A stretch of DNA of 42,941 nt from Alphaproteobacteria bacterium (lineage in GTDB: Bacteria; Pseudomonadota; Alphaproteobacteria; SHVW01), in assembly GCA_009694085.1 (NCBI GenBank), contig SHVW01000008.1, positions 1 to 42,941 on the forward strand, written 5' to 3'. The notes below the pieces were generated by a model. That model was not told the origin of the DNA. It saw only the letters and a program-made list of their open reading frames with translations, and searched no databases. The translations under genes and the position numbers were made by a program. Below are positions 1 through 8,119 of the stretch, piece by piece. The first letter of the stretch is position 1, and each line of letters starts with the position of its first letter.

Positions 1-535
1 GATTACTTTTGCCCCACCGGCCGGTTCCACGGCTGGCGGCCGCACCTGCCTGATCGCCACCGGCGAGGGCTGGCAAGCCACGGAACCGCAAAAGCAGGTT
101 GCCGGGCGGCCGACCTAAGTTCCGGGCGGTGTCCGCCATGGCCGCCGGGCTGCGTAAGGTGCCGGAGGATGCATAGGTGCGCACGCGCTTGGACAGGCCG
201 CCCAGAAGCTTCCAACAGGGCTGCCCGAGAATCTTGCCGGCCAGATCCCACAATGCGATGTCGAGCGGCCAGCACCGTCCGTAGTGGAAGGACAGGTTGT
301 CGATGATGCGGTAATGACGCTCGCGGTCGAGCGGGTCCTGGCCGACGAACAAATGCTCATGCCCCGCAAAACCGGGCATCGTATCGCCCGAGCCGATACC
401 GACGAGCCCTTCATCCGTCGCGACGCGCACGATCGTCGACTGGAAGCGGGTCCGGGGTACGGGATCCCAGCTGGCGTGGAAAGGCGGATCGAGTGGAAGG
501 CGGTGGTTGGTGATCGTAATGCCGGTGATCTTCAT
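1..535 (-). CDS. Enolase-superfamily (mandelate racemase/muconate lactonizing) protein, N-terminal part, apparently frameshifted
   Basis: Translating the minus strand from ATG at 535 gives [15 protein letters not shown], then a capping-domain-like stretch including [23 protein letters not shown] and TYASSGTLR, which is typical of the N-terminal domain of the enolase superfamily. A GGAG precedes the ATG by about nine bases. That frame stays open to the window edge, but past about position 120 it stops resembling the family. In another minus-strand frame the last 60 bases read VAIRQVR...GGAKVI, which fits the strand before the first metal ligand of the barrel. I infer one or more indels between roughly 40 and 120, so this is either a decayed gene or a sequence error. 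The catalytic barrel lies outside the window. The gene is divergent from the ABC permease genes and could act on the transported substrate. The family is clear; the substrate is not. Confidence 0.6.
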   Translation of the reverse strand, partial: MKITGITITNHRLPLDPPFHASWDPVPRTRFQSTIVRVATDEGLVGIGSGDTMPGFAGHEHLFVGQDPLDRERHYRIIDNLSFHYGRCWPLDIALWDLAGKILGQPCWKLLGGLSKRVRTYASSGTLRSPAAMADTARNLGRPPGNLLLRFRGLPALAGGDQAGAAASRGTGRWGKSN

Positions 536-608
536 AGTCGCTCCGCTCCTGGGGTCGCGCTCCTCTTTCAGGTTGCGAACATCCACGTCAACGCCGGCAC
601 AGCTTCGT

Positions 609-637
609 TTGACGGGTTGCTGCGCGGCCGGTACTCT
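609..637 (+). promoter_or_regulatory. Possible sigma70-type promoter for the permease cassette
   Basis: TTGACG at 609-614 is followed after exactly 17 bases by TACTCT at 632-637, 43 bases upstream of the first permease ATG at 680. The -35 box is near consensus and the -10 box is weak. The site lies in the 144-bp gap between two divergent genes. Called by eye only. Confidence 0.35.
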
Positions 638-679
638 CCCTATTAACGAAGAAGATAAGACAGGCAGGGCGGCTGGAGC

Positions 680-1618
680 ATGGAGCGATACCTCCTGAAG
701 AACCTGGCCTATTTGATCGGCACCATGGCGGCGGTGTCGTTCATTGTGTTCGCGTTGACCGAAGCGACGCCAGGCGACGTGGCACGCAAGATCCTGGGCG
801 CCTATGCGACAGACGAGCAGGTCTCCCATCTGCGCAAGGAAATGCGGCTGGATCGGCCCTTGGTCGAACGCTACGTCGAGTATGTCGGCAAGCTGGCCAC
901 GGGCGACCTCGGCTATTCCAACCGCTTCAAGGTGCCGGTCCAGGACATCGTCTGGGACCGCTTGGCCAACACTGCGCTGCTCGCCGCCGTCGCCTTCGTG
1001 ATCATCGTGCCGCTGAGCATGCTGCTCGGCATGCTCGCCGGCATGCGCGAGGGCTCAAAGCTCGACCGTTCGATTCTGCTGATCGGCACCATCCTGGCAT
1101 CCGTGCCCGAATTTGCCATGGGCGTGTTCCTGGCCTCGATCTTCGTCGTTTGGCTCGGCTGGCTGCCCGGAACCGCGACGTTGGTGGCAGGCGGCAGCTG
1201 GTCGCTCGCCTCCCAGATGGTGCTGCCCGTCACCGTCATCGTGCTGTTCGATATGGGCTATGTCATCTGCATGATTCGGGCGTCGATGGTTGAAACCATG
1301 CAGCGCCCCTTCGTGCGCACCGCCGTGCTCAAGGGCATGGCGTTTCGCCAGGTCATCCTTGGCCATGCCCTGCGCAATGCCATGATGAACCCGGTCACCG
1401 TGATTCTGTTGCAGATAACCTACTTGGTGACCGGTGTCGTTGTGGTCGAGACCTTGTTCGCCTATCCCGGATACGGCCGCATGATGTTGGAGGCCGCTCT
1501 CTTCAAAGACATCGCTCTGCTTGAAATCGGCGTCCTCATCGCCGTCGTCGTTGCCGTGGGAACCCAGATCTTGGGCGACCTCGGATACCGCATGCTCGAC
1601 CCGCGTATCCGCCTTTAG
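680..1618 (+). CDS. ABC transporter permease, DppB/OppB type
   Basis: The 312-residue inner-membrane protein begins [16 protein letters not shown] with a first membrane segment running into [12 protein letters not shown], the usual start of peptide/nickel ABC permeases (DppB class). Several further hydrophobic segments follow, and the cytoplasmic EAA-type loop appears as [20 protein letters not shown] near residue 225, where the ATPase would dock. The end ([10 protein letters not shown]) is also typical. Length is normal for the family. It is the first gene of a three-gene cassette, with 12 bases to the next start. It would form the channel with the following permease for a peptide-like or amine solute captured by the binding protein encoded on the opposite strand at 10475-12163. 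The substrate cannot be read from the sequence. Confidence 0.92.
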   Translation: MERYLLKNLAYLIGTMAAVSFIVFALTEATPGDVARKILGAYATDEQVSHLRKEMRLDRPLVERYVEYVGKLATGDLGYSNRFKVPVQDIVWDRLANTALLAAVAFVIIVPLSMLLGMLAGMREGSKLDRSILLIGTILASVPEFAMGVFLASIFVVWLGWLPGTATLVAGGSWSLASQMVLPVTVIVLFDMGYVICMIRASMVETMQRPFVRTAVLKGMAFRQVILGHALRNAMMNPVTVILLQITYLVTGVVVVETLFAYPGYGRMMLEAALFKDIALLEIGVLIAVVVAVGTQILGDLGYRMLDPRIRL

Positions 1619-1630
1619 GAAGGGCCTGCC

Positions 1631-2521
1631 ATGGCATTGCAGCAGACAATAGAGACCGCCGCGATAGGCTCCGCTTTCGCTGCGTTCTTCGCGCGTTGGG
1701 GGCGCCGGATCGGCTTGTTGCGGGAATCGCCAACCGCCATGGCCGGCGTCGGCATTATCGTTTTCTGGTGCCTGGTGGCGCTGTTCGCACCGTTGATCAC
1801 TATCTATCCGCCGAATGCCAACGATTTTGCAGCGCTGGCCGATCCCACACCATCGGCGGCGCATATTCTGGGCACCGACCATCTCGGCCGAGACATCTGG
1901 TCGCGCCTGGCCTATGGCGCGCGCACGGTGCTGACGGTGGCACCGATCGCGGTCGCCGGCGCCGTAGCCGGCGGCATTCTGCTCGGGCTCGCCGCCGGTT
2001 TCTACCGCGGCTGGATCGATATCCTGATCACCCGGATGTGCGACATCGTTCTATCCTTCCCGGTCATCATTCTTTACATGATCGTGCTCGCCACCTTCGG
2101 CTCGTCGGCCATCAACATCATCATGGTCGTGACCGCCGTGAAGGCACCCTATATCGCGCGCATTGTGCGCGGTTCCTGCCTGGAGTTGCGCGAGCGCGAG
2201 TATGTGGCGGCCGCCCGCATGCGCGGGGAGAACGGCTTTTTCATCATGCTGGCGGAAATTCTCCCCAATGCGCGCGGGCCGATCATCGTGGAGACCTGCC
2301 TCAGACTGGGTTACACGATTATCACGATCGGCGTGCTCGGCTTCCTCGGCATCGGCCTGCCCCCGCCCGATCCCGATTGGGGCGGCATGGTCAAGGACAC
2401 CTACGGCATGATGTCGGTCTGGCCGCACATGTCGTTGATTTCGTGTGCGGCGATCTCGTCGCTCGTCGTCGGATTCAATATCCTGGCCGTCGGTTTACGC
2501 GAGATTGGCCTGCGTGACTGA
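1631..2521 (+). CDS. ABC transporter permease, DppC/OppC type
   Basis: This 296-residue protein has an N-terminal cytoplasmic stretch, a first membrane helix (GVGIIVFWCLVALFAPLI), then LGTDHLGRDIWSRLAYGARTVL, the signature of DppC/OppC permeases. The EAA-type loop is around residues 195-220 (AAARMRGENGFFIMLAEILPNA), and a conserved GIGLPPPDPDWGGM follows. AGGAAGG overlaps the stop of the upstream permease gene and sits well before the ATG, so the two are co-translated. The 3' end overlaps the next gene by eight bases. It is the partner channel subunit of the preceding permease. Confidence 0.92.
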   Translation: MALQQTIETAAIGSAFAAFFARWGRRIGLLRESPTAMAGVGIIVFWCLVALFAPLITIYPPNANDFAALADPTPSAAHILGTDHLGRDIWSRLAYGARTVLTVAPIAVAGAVAGGILLGLAAGFYRGWIDILITRMCDIVLSFPVIILYMIVLATFGSSAINIIMVVTAVKAPYIARIVRGSCLELREREYVAAARMRGENGFFIMLAEILPNARGPIIVETCLRLGYTIITIGVLGFLGIGLPPPDPDWGGMVKDTYGMMSVWPHMSLISCAAISSLVVGFNILAVGLREIGLRD

Positions 2522-4568
2522 TCAGGCTCTGCTCCAGTTCCAAGACACCCGGATCTCCTATTTCATCCGGGCCGGCGAGGCCAATGTCATTCCCGGCCTG
2601 AACTTTACGCTCGGTCATAACGAGGCGCTCGGCCTGGTCGGCGAATCGGGCTGCGGCAAGTCGACGGTGGCGCTCGCGATCATGAGCTATCTCGGCCGCG
2701 CCGGGCGCGTAACCGGCGGCCGCATCCTGTTCGAGGGTCGCGACCTCGCCGCCATGTCCGAGGACGAATTGCGGCGCATTCGCGGCAAGCGCATCGCCAT
2801 GGTCTATCAAGATCCCATGAGCAGCCTGAACCCCGTCATGACCGTGGGCCGGCAGCTCATGGAAGTGCCCCTGCTGCACGACGCAATCGGCGAAGACGAG
2901 GCGCGCCGGCGCGCGCTGCACATGCTGGACGAAGTCAAACTGCCCGATCCCGACGCGATGATGGAGCGCTATCCCCATCAACTCTCGGGCGGCCAGCAGC
3001 AACGCATCGTCATCGCCATGGCGTTGATTGCCGGGCCGGCCTTGTTGGTCATGGACGAACCGACCACCGGGCTCGACGTGACGGTTGAGGCCGCCGTGCT
3101 CGACCTAGTGCGCGAGCTGCGCCAGAGGCATCGCTCGGCTATCCTGTTCATCAGCCACAACCTCGGCACCGTCGCCCATGTGTGCGACCGCATCGGCGTC
3201 ATGTATGGCGGCGAGTTGGTCGAGCAAGGACCGATCCGCCAGGTCTTCGCCGATCCGCGCCATCCCTATACGCGCGGCCTGCTCGACTGCCTGCCCACCC
3301 TCGGGCGCGACAAGCGCAGCAGCCGGCTGACACCGATTCCGGGCCAGGTCGGCTCACCGCTCAGTCGCCCCGTCGGATGCGGTTTCGCCAATCGCTGCGC
3401 TCACGCGGAAAGCCCGCGCTGTACCGCCCAGGCCATTCCGAGCGTGGCGCTCAAAGCCGCCCCCGAACATCGTGCCATGTGCGTGCGTGCGGAGGAGCTG
3501 CCACCCTTCCGACGGACCGTGACCGCCGCCGACGCTCCCACACTCGAAGGCAAGATCGAGTCCGCCGTTGGCGTCGACCGGCTCAAGATGTTCTATCGCC
3601 GCAGCCACGGTATTTTCGGCGGTGCCGGCGATGTCGTGCGCGCGGTCAACGATGTCGAACTGGTCGCAGCCAAGGGCCGCACGCTCGCCATCGTCGGCGA
3701 ATCCGGCTGCGGCAAATCGAGCCTTGCCAAGGTTCTGGCCGGGCTTGAAACCGCCACCGATGGCGACGTCACTTTGGGGGGTAGGTCGGTCGGCCATACC
3801 GCGATCGAAAACCGCCCCGCCGACCTCAAGCGCAAACTCCAGATGGTGTTCCAGAACCCGGACAGCACCCTCAACCCCAGCCACACCGTCGGCTATGCCA
3901 TCGGCCGGGCGCTGGCGCGGCTCAAGGGTGTCACCGGCACTGCGGCGCGCCAACAGGTCGAGCGCCTGCTGGAAATCGTCAAGCTGCCCGCCGCATTCGC
4001 CAACCATCACCCCCATCAGCTCTCCGGCGGCCAGAAGCAACGCGTCGCCATTGCCCGCGCGCTGGCCGGCGATGCCGACGTGATCGTGGCGGATGAGCCG
4101 GTCTCGGCCCTCGACGTCTCGGTTCAGGCCTCGATCATCAATCTTCTGAACGAATTGCAGACCGAGCGCGGGGCCACGTTGATCTTCATTTCCCACGACC
4201 TGGCCGTGGTGCGCTATTTGGCCGACCAGGTTGCAGTCATGTATCTCGGCCGGATTGTCGAGGCCGGGCCGGTGGACGCGGTGTTCCGCCCACCCTTCCA
4301 TCCCTATACCGAGGCCCTGCTGTCGGCCGTGCCCCAGCCAGATCCCGATGCCTCCCATGCGCGTATCGTACTGGAAGGCTCGCCGCCTGCGCCGACCGAG
4401 GAGATCGTGGGCTGCCCCTTCGCCTCGCGCTGTCCGCGCAAGGTCGGGCCGATCTGCGACGCCTCCCCGCCGCCGGAACAAATGCAGGCGAGCGGCCACC
4501 GGATCGCGTGCCATATCCCGGTGGCGGATTTGGCGCGGTTGAATGCGGTTGGCGTACCGGCCGTCTAG
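2514..4568 (+). CDS. Fused dipeptide-type ABC transporter ATPase (DppD-DppF fusion)
   Basis: One chain carries both ATPase domains of a peptide-type importer. Domain 1 has Walker A GESGCGKST at about residues 43-51, LSGGQ at 157-161 and DEPTTGLD from 181. Domain 2 has Walker A GESGCGKSS near 395-403, LSGGQ at 503-507 and DEPVSALD from 527. Each ends in the oligopeptide-type C-terminal module with cysteines (CGFANRCAHAESPRC and CPFASRCPRKVGPIC), which in some relatives binds an iron-sulfur cluster. I chose the GTG at 2514 (VTDQALLQF), giving 684 residues and an eight-base overlap with the permease stop. The in-frame extension upstream is just the permease gene read in another frame. It energises the two preceding permeases. 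Confidence 0.9.
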   Translation: MTDQALLQFQDTRISYFIRAGEANVIPGLNFTLGHNEALGLVGESGCGKSTVALAIMSYLGRAGRVTGGRILFEGRDLAAMSEDELRRIRGKRIAMVYQDPMSSLNPVMTVGRQLMEVPLLHDAIGEDEARRRALHMLDEVKLPDPDAMMERYPHQLSGGQQQRIVIAMALIAGPALLVMDEPTTGLDVTVEAAVLDLVRELRQRHRSAILFISHNLGTVAHVCDRIGVMYGGELVEQGPIRQVFADPRHPYTRGLLDCLPTLGRDKRSSRLTPIPGQVGSPLSRPVGCGFANRCAHAESPRCTAQAIPSVALKAAPEHRAMCVRAEELPPFRRTVTAADAPTLEGKIESAVGVDRLKMFYRRSHGIFGGAGDVVRAVNDVELVAAKGRTLAIVGESGCGKSSLAKVLAGLETATDGDVTLGGRSVGHTAIENRPADLKRKLQMVFQNPDSTLNPSHTVGYAIGRALARLKGVTGTAARQQVERLLEIVKLPAAFANHHPHQLSGGQKQRVAIARALAGDADVIVADEPVSALDVSVQASIINLLNELQTERGATLIFISHDLAVVRYLADQVAVMYLGRIVEAGPVDAVFRPPFHPYTEALLSAVPQPDPDASHARIVLEGSPPAPTEEIVGCPFASRCPRKVGPICDASPPPEQMQASGHRIACHIPVADLARLNAVGVPAV

Positions 4569-4579
4569 ACCATGATTCA

Positions 4580-4614
4580 CGTTTCACATTGAAGCTCTGC
4601 TTCAATGTGAAACG
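4580..4614. terminator. Convergent-gene hairpin, likely bidirectional terminator
   Basis: A perfect inverted repeat has 16-bp arms at 4580-4595 and 4599-4614 with a TCT loop. It lies in the 69-bp gap between the convergent stops at 4568 and 4638. No strong T-run flanks either side, so termination is inferred from position and symmetry. It is AT-richer than its surroundings and could also be a copy of a dispersed palindromic repeat. Confidence 0.6.
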
Positions 4615-4637
4615 ATCGTGCTCTAGGCTTGCCTCGA

Positions 4638-6008
4638 CTACCTCTTCCCGTACTTCCCCTCCATCTCCCGCACCAACTTGGCCTCCGGCACCATCTTGCC
4701 GCCGGCGAGCCAGAATTCGGTGACCCGGCCGCGCCCATCGCGCACGCGGCGCACGGACTCGCCATGGCTGGCGAAACCACCCGCGAGCGCAATACGGCCG
4801 CTGTCTCGGCCGGTGACGGCCAACTCGCTGGCATCCAGGACCGGGTTCATCAGCCCGGGGATTGCGACCACGACCTTATTGCCCGCAGGCAGCAGGTCGA
4901 TCGCCGTCCACTGGCTCCACCAGCGGCCGGTCCAATCGCGCACCTGGCGTGACGGCGCACCCTCGCGGGCGAAGCAGCGCAAGATGTGAATGGCCCCATC
5001 GAGCCATGGGTGCGCCAGCCCATCGACCGCGTTGGTCAGTACCGAGATGGTCAACTCCTGGGTCGGCAGCACCGCCGTGCGCGTGATATAGCCGGGAAAG
5101 CCGCCGGCATGGCCGAACAGGGCCCAATCGCCGACCTTGCCGCAGATGATTCCCAGACCGTATTCGCGCGCCAGGACGGAGTGGGGCTCACGCCATTGGG
5201 GGCGCACCATCTCGCGCCGGCTGGCAGCGGAAAGCACGCTGCGCCGGGCATTGGGCGCGAGTTGGCCGAAATAGCGCACGAGATCGGCGGCCGTGCTGAC
5301 GAAACCGGTGGCCGATGCCAGAGCGTGGGTCGACTGGTCGCCGGCATAGACCGCGCGCCGGCCGAGCGGTTGCTTGGCGCTGTGCCCGCGCGCCAAGGGC
5401 GTGCCCCGCGTCAGCGGAACATCAGGCCGGGTTTCCTCCAGTCCGGCAGCGTCCACGATCTCGCGCTTGATCCAGGTCGCGTAGGGCTCGCCCGTCAGGG
5501 ACTCGATGACGAAGCCGGCGAGTGCGAAGCCATGATTGGAGTATTTGAAGCGGGTATTGGCCTCGATGGTCAACCCGCCCGCCAGATCGGAACGCACCCG
5601 CGCCGCGTCGGCGAAGGGTTGGCGATCGAGCCACCAGCCGCAATCGGCACCATCGCGCACGAGGCCGGCGCTATGGGAGAGCAATTGAGAGATCGTGACG
5701 CGCGCGATCTTCGGATGCAATCCGCCGATATGCTGGCCGACCGCATCGTCGAGCCGCAGCTTGCCCCGTTCGCGCAGCTTCATGATGCCGGCGGCCGTGA
5801 AGCTCTTGGAATGGGAGGCGACGCGGAAGCGGTGGCGCGGCGTGAGCGCGATGTCGCGACGGCGATCGGCATGGCCGAAGGCGAGATCGAGCACCACCTG
5901 GCCCCGGTGGGCGACGGCAATGGCGCAGCCGGGCTGCTCCGACTGCCGCATCTGGAACTCGAGCCAGCGCGGAATATAGTCGAGCGCCGCGCCGATCCAC
6001 TTTTCCAT
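4638..6008 (-). CDS. Serine hydrolase of the beta-lactamase/esterase family (class C-like)
   Basis: The protein has 456 residues if started at ATG 6008, which has GGGAG seven to eight bases upstream. The longer in-frame extension would run back through the neighbouring oxygenase gene. The active-site signature SHSK is at residues 65-68 (Ser65 nucleophile, Lys68 general base) and YSN at 156-158 is the second triad element. FGHAGGFPGY near residue 345 supplies the third motif. No signal peptide is evident, so it is probably cytoplasmic, unlike resistance beta-lactamases. The family contains esterases, D-aminopeptidases and amide hydrolases. As last gene of the binding-protein operon it may hydrolyse an ester or amide in the imported compound or a pathway product, which is inference. 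It follows the TauD-like gene by 31 bases. Confidence 0.82.
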   Translation of the reverse strand: MEKWIGAALDYIPRWLEFQMRQSEQPGCAIAVAHRGQVVLDLAFGHADRRRDIALTPRHRFRVASHSKSFTAAGIMKLRERGKLRLDDAVGQHIGGLHPKIARVTISQLLSHSAGLVRDGADCGWWLDRQPFADAARVRSDLAGGLTIEANTRFKYSNHGFALAGFVIESLTGEPYATWIKREIVDAAGLEETRPDVPLTRGTPLARGHSAKQPLGRRAVYAGDQSTHALASATGFVSTAADLVRYFGQLAPNARRSVLSAASRREMVRPQWREPHSVLAREYGLGIICGKVGDWALFGHAGGFPGYITRTAVLPTQELTISVLTNAVDGLAHPWLDGAIHILRCFAREGAPSRQVRDWTGRWWSQWTAIDLLPAGNKVVVAIPGLMNPVLDASELAVTGRDSGRIALAGGFASHGESVRRVRDGRGRVTEFWLAGGKMVPEAKLVREMEGKYGKR

Positions 6009-6039
6009 TGCTTTGCTCCCTGACAATACGCAGCGAAAA

Positions 6040-7182
6040 CTAAGCGGCCGGCAGGCGCCCCGCGCGGCAGAACACGCGGTACAGGCTGTCCGGCCCGTCC
6101 CTGTCAATATAGCAGCCCTGGAGATGGCGCGCACCGCTTCGGCCATCGAAGGCGGTACGGCCGTGGAGCACCCGGCGATTATCGAACATCTCCAGATCGC
6201 CCGGCCCGAGGCGGAATCGCAGGGCGAAATCGTCCGATGTCAGCAGAACCGCGAAGGCTCGACGCGCGCGGTAGTAGACATCGAGTTCGTCCAGCGGCAG
6301 CAGGGGCACGAAATCGAGCCGCGGGCTGTGATTGATGGCGAAGAACTCGCCGCGCGCGTCGAGTTCGATCGGCACGCGCCAGGCGATCAGCTCGGTCGTA
6401 CCGTCGCAATAGCGGTAGCGCACCGGCGTGCGCGTCAACATGGCAAATCCCTCCGAGTCGCGCCGACGCAACTCGGCGGCAACGGCAAAACCGTCGACCA
6501 AGGTGGAGTTGCCGCCCTCGGCCTCGTTGATCAAACAATGCAGAAGCTGGATGCCGGGCACGGGATCGCGATAGGGGTTGTCCGTGTGCGGCGCCAAGGC
6601 CAAGCCGGTATAGGCGAGGTCGTCGGCTTCCGCCTTGGCCCACACGTCGAACAAATCGCCGAAATTGGTCATGCGCACATGACCGAACCGGCGAGCGACA
6701 TCGAGCACGCTTCCCGGCGTGGTTGGCACGTTGCGCAGCACGACGAAGCCAAGGGTCAAGAAGGTTTCCAGCAATGCGGCCATGCCGGTGCCGTTCACAG
6801 CTTGTTGCCAATCCGACGACGGCATCGGATTGAGCCGGCGGTCCCACAAGCGCGGCCGGATCGGCGCGTGGATGCCCGATAACGCCGCCACTTCCGCTTG
6901 GATCGCCGCGATCGAGAAGACGCTGCGATGCCCATCGCTGAAGCCGACGCGCAACTCATCGCCGCCCATCGCTTCCGCCTCGACAATGGCGAGATCGAGC
7001 GGAAGGTCGGGCGGTTCGAACAAGCGTTGCAAGGTCAGGGGATCGAGGCTGGCCGGGTCGGGGCAGCGTTCGCGCAGCCAGATCGGATGGATCGGAACCG
7101 ACGAACCGTCGCCTCGGTGCAGTACAAGCTGGATCGAGCCATCCGGGCGGCGCCCGATATCGACGGGGACAGCTCCGCTCAT
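6040..7182 (-). CDS. TauD/gamma-butyrobetaine hydroxylase-like Fe(II)/2-oxoglutarate dioxygenase
   Basis: This 380-residue two-domain protein has an N-terminal GBBH-like (DUF971) domain (about 10-100) and a C-terminal TauD domain. The iron facial triad is visible as His199-x-Asp201 (APHTDNP) and distal His340 (RVLHGRTAF); Arg352 is the likely 2-oxoglutarate-binding arginine. The N-terminal domain has WLRERCPDP where gamma-butyrobetaine hydroxylases carry a Cys-rich zinc site. Only one Cys remains, so it probably lacks that zinc. The family hydroxylates gamma-butyrobetaine, trimethyllysine, taurine and related compounds; the substrate here is unknown. The ATG at 7182 overlaps the upstream dehydrogenase stop as ATGA, so translation is coupled. 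The GBBH relation fits the methylamine theme of the MttB and sarcosine oxidase genes. Confidence 0.85.
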   Translation of the reverse strand: MSGAVPVDIGRRPDGSIQLVLHRGDGSSVPIHPIWLRERCPDPASLDPLTLQRLFEPPDLPLDLAIVEAEAMGGDELRVGFSDGHRSVFSIAAIQAEVAALSGIHAPIRPRLWDRRLNPMPSSDWQQAVNGTGMAALLETFLTLGFVVLRNVPTTPGSVLDVARRFGHVRMTNFGDLFDVWAKAEADDLAYTGLALAPHTDNPYRDPVPGIQLLHCLINEAEGGNSTLVDGFAVAAELRRRDSEGFAMLTRTPVRYRYCDGTTELIAWRVPIELDARGEFFAINHSPRLDFVPLLPLDELDVYYRARRAFAVLLTSDDFALRFRLGPGDLEMFDNRRVLHGRTAFDGRSGARHLQGCYIDRDGPDSLYRVFCRAGRLPAA

Positions 7183-8102
7183 CGATCCATCTCGAGGGTT
7201 TGCGGAAAACCGGGTGCACGCAACGGCGTGCTCAACGCATCTTCCAGTAGTTTCACCGCCTGGGTCGACCAGGCGCCGCCGCCATATTGGGCGCGGGCGC
7301 GAATGAACATCTGCTCGACCAGCCCGGCCAGCTCCAGGGGCACGCCGAATTGGTGGCCTAGGCGCGCGGCCAAGCCCAAATCCTTGCAGGCCAAATCCAT
7401 GGTGAAGCCGACATTGTAGCTGCCGCTGAGCACGAGTTGACTTTCGGTCTCGTGGACGAAGCTGTTGCCCGAACTGGCCTTGATAGCGGCGAAGGCCTGG
7501 GCCAGGTCGACACCGCCCTTCTTGGCCAGCATCATCGCCTCGCCCGCCGCGATCAGATGGATGAAGGCGAGCATGTTGGTGATGACCTTGATGACCGACG
7601 CGCTGCCGAGCGGCCCCATATAGAGCACCGGTGTGCCCATGGCCTGGAGTGCCGGCAGATGGGCGTCGTGGAGTGCGCGGTCGCCGCCCACCAGCACCGT
7701 GATGGCAGCCGCCGCGGCCTTGTGGACGCCGCCGGTTACCGGCGCCTCAAGGCAACCGATCTCGCGCGACGCTGCAAGCCCGGCCAGGCGTTTGACCTCG
7801 TCGGCGTCGTTGGTGCTCATGTCGATCCAGACGCCGCCACGCGCGAGGCCATCGAGAACGCCGTCCTTGCCCGCAACCGCGGCGGCAACCGCGGCCGGCG
7901 AGGGCAAGCAGGTGATCACACCATCGGCGCCCTCGCCTGCCGCGCGCGGCGATTCCGCCCAACGCGCTCCCGCGGCGGTCAATCCAGCCGCAGCATCGCA
8001 GTTGAGATCGTGAACGCGAACGGCGAAGCCCGCGCGCAGCAGATTGCCGGCGAGATGAACGCCGAGATTGCCGACTCCGATAAATCCATAAGTCCTAACC
8101 AT
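7179..8102 (-). CDS. NAD-binding beta-hydroxyacid dehydrogenase (3-hydroxyisobutyrate dehydrogenase family)
   Basis: The 307-residue protein starts at ATG 8102 (MVRTYGFIGVG), which has GAAGGG just upstream; a much longer in-frame extension is the neighbouring gene read out of frame. The Rossmann motif GFIGVGNLG is at residues 6-14. The substrate-binding segment EAPVTGGVHKAA is at 119-130, and the catalytic lysine is Lys172 in GSASVIKVITNM. Length and motif order match 3-hydroxyisobutyrate, tartronate-semialdehyde and related dehydrogenases, which oxidise a beta-hydroxyacid to the semialdehyde with NAD(P). It sits between the enolase-superfamily gene (17-base gap) and the TauD-like oxygenase (4-base overlap), so it probably oxidises a hydroxylated intermediate of the same pathway. 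The exact substrate is open. Confidence 0.88.
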   Translation of the reverse strand: MVRTYGFIGVGNLGVHLAGNLLRAGFAVRVHDLNCDAAAGLTAAGARWAESPRAAGEGADGVITCLPSPAAVAAAVAGKDGVLDGLARGGVWIDMSTNDADEVKRLAGLAASREIGCLEAPVTGGVHKAAAAAITVLVGGDRALHDAHLPALQAMGTPVLYMGPLGSASVIKVITNMLAFIHLIAAGEAMMLAKKGGVDLAQAFAAIKASSGNSFVHETESQLVLSGSYNVGFTMDLACKDLGLAARLGHQFGVPLELAGLVEQMFIRARAQYGGGAWSTQAVKLLEDALSTPLRAPGFPQTLEMDR

Positions 8103-8119
8103 GTTTCCCTTCTCAACGC

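Noticed and set aside
3354-4580. Long minus-strand open frame opposite the fused ATPase
   Set aside because: It is a shadow of the high-GC coding strand with low-complexity His/Asp/Arg-rich sequence and no domain.
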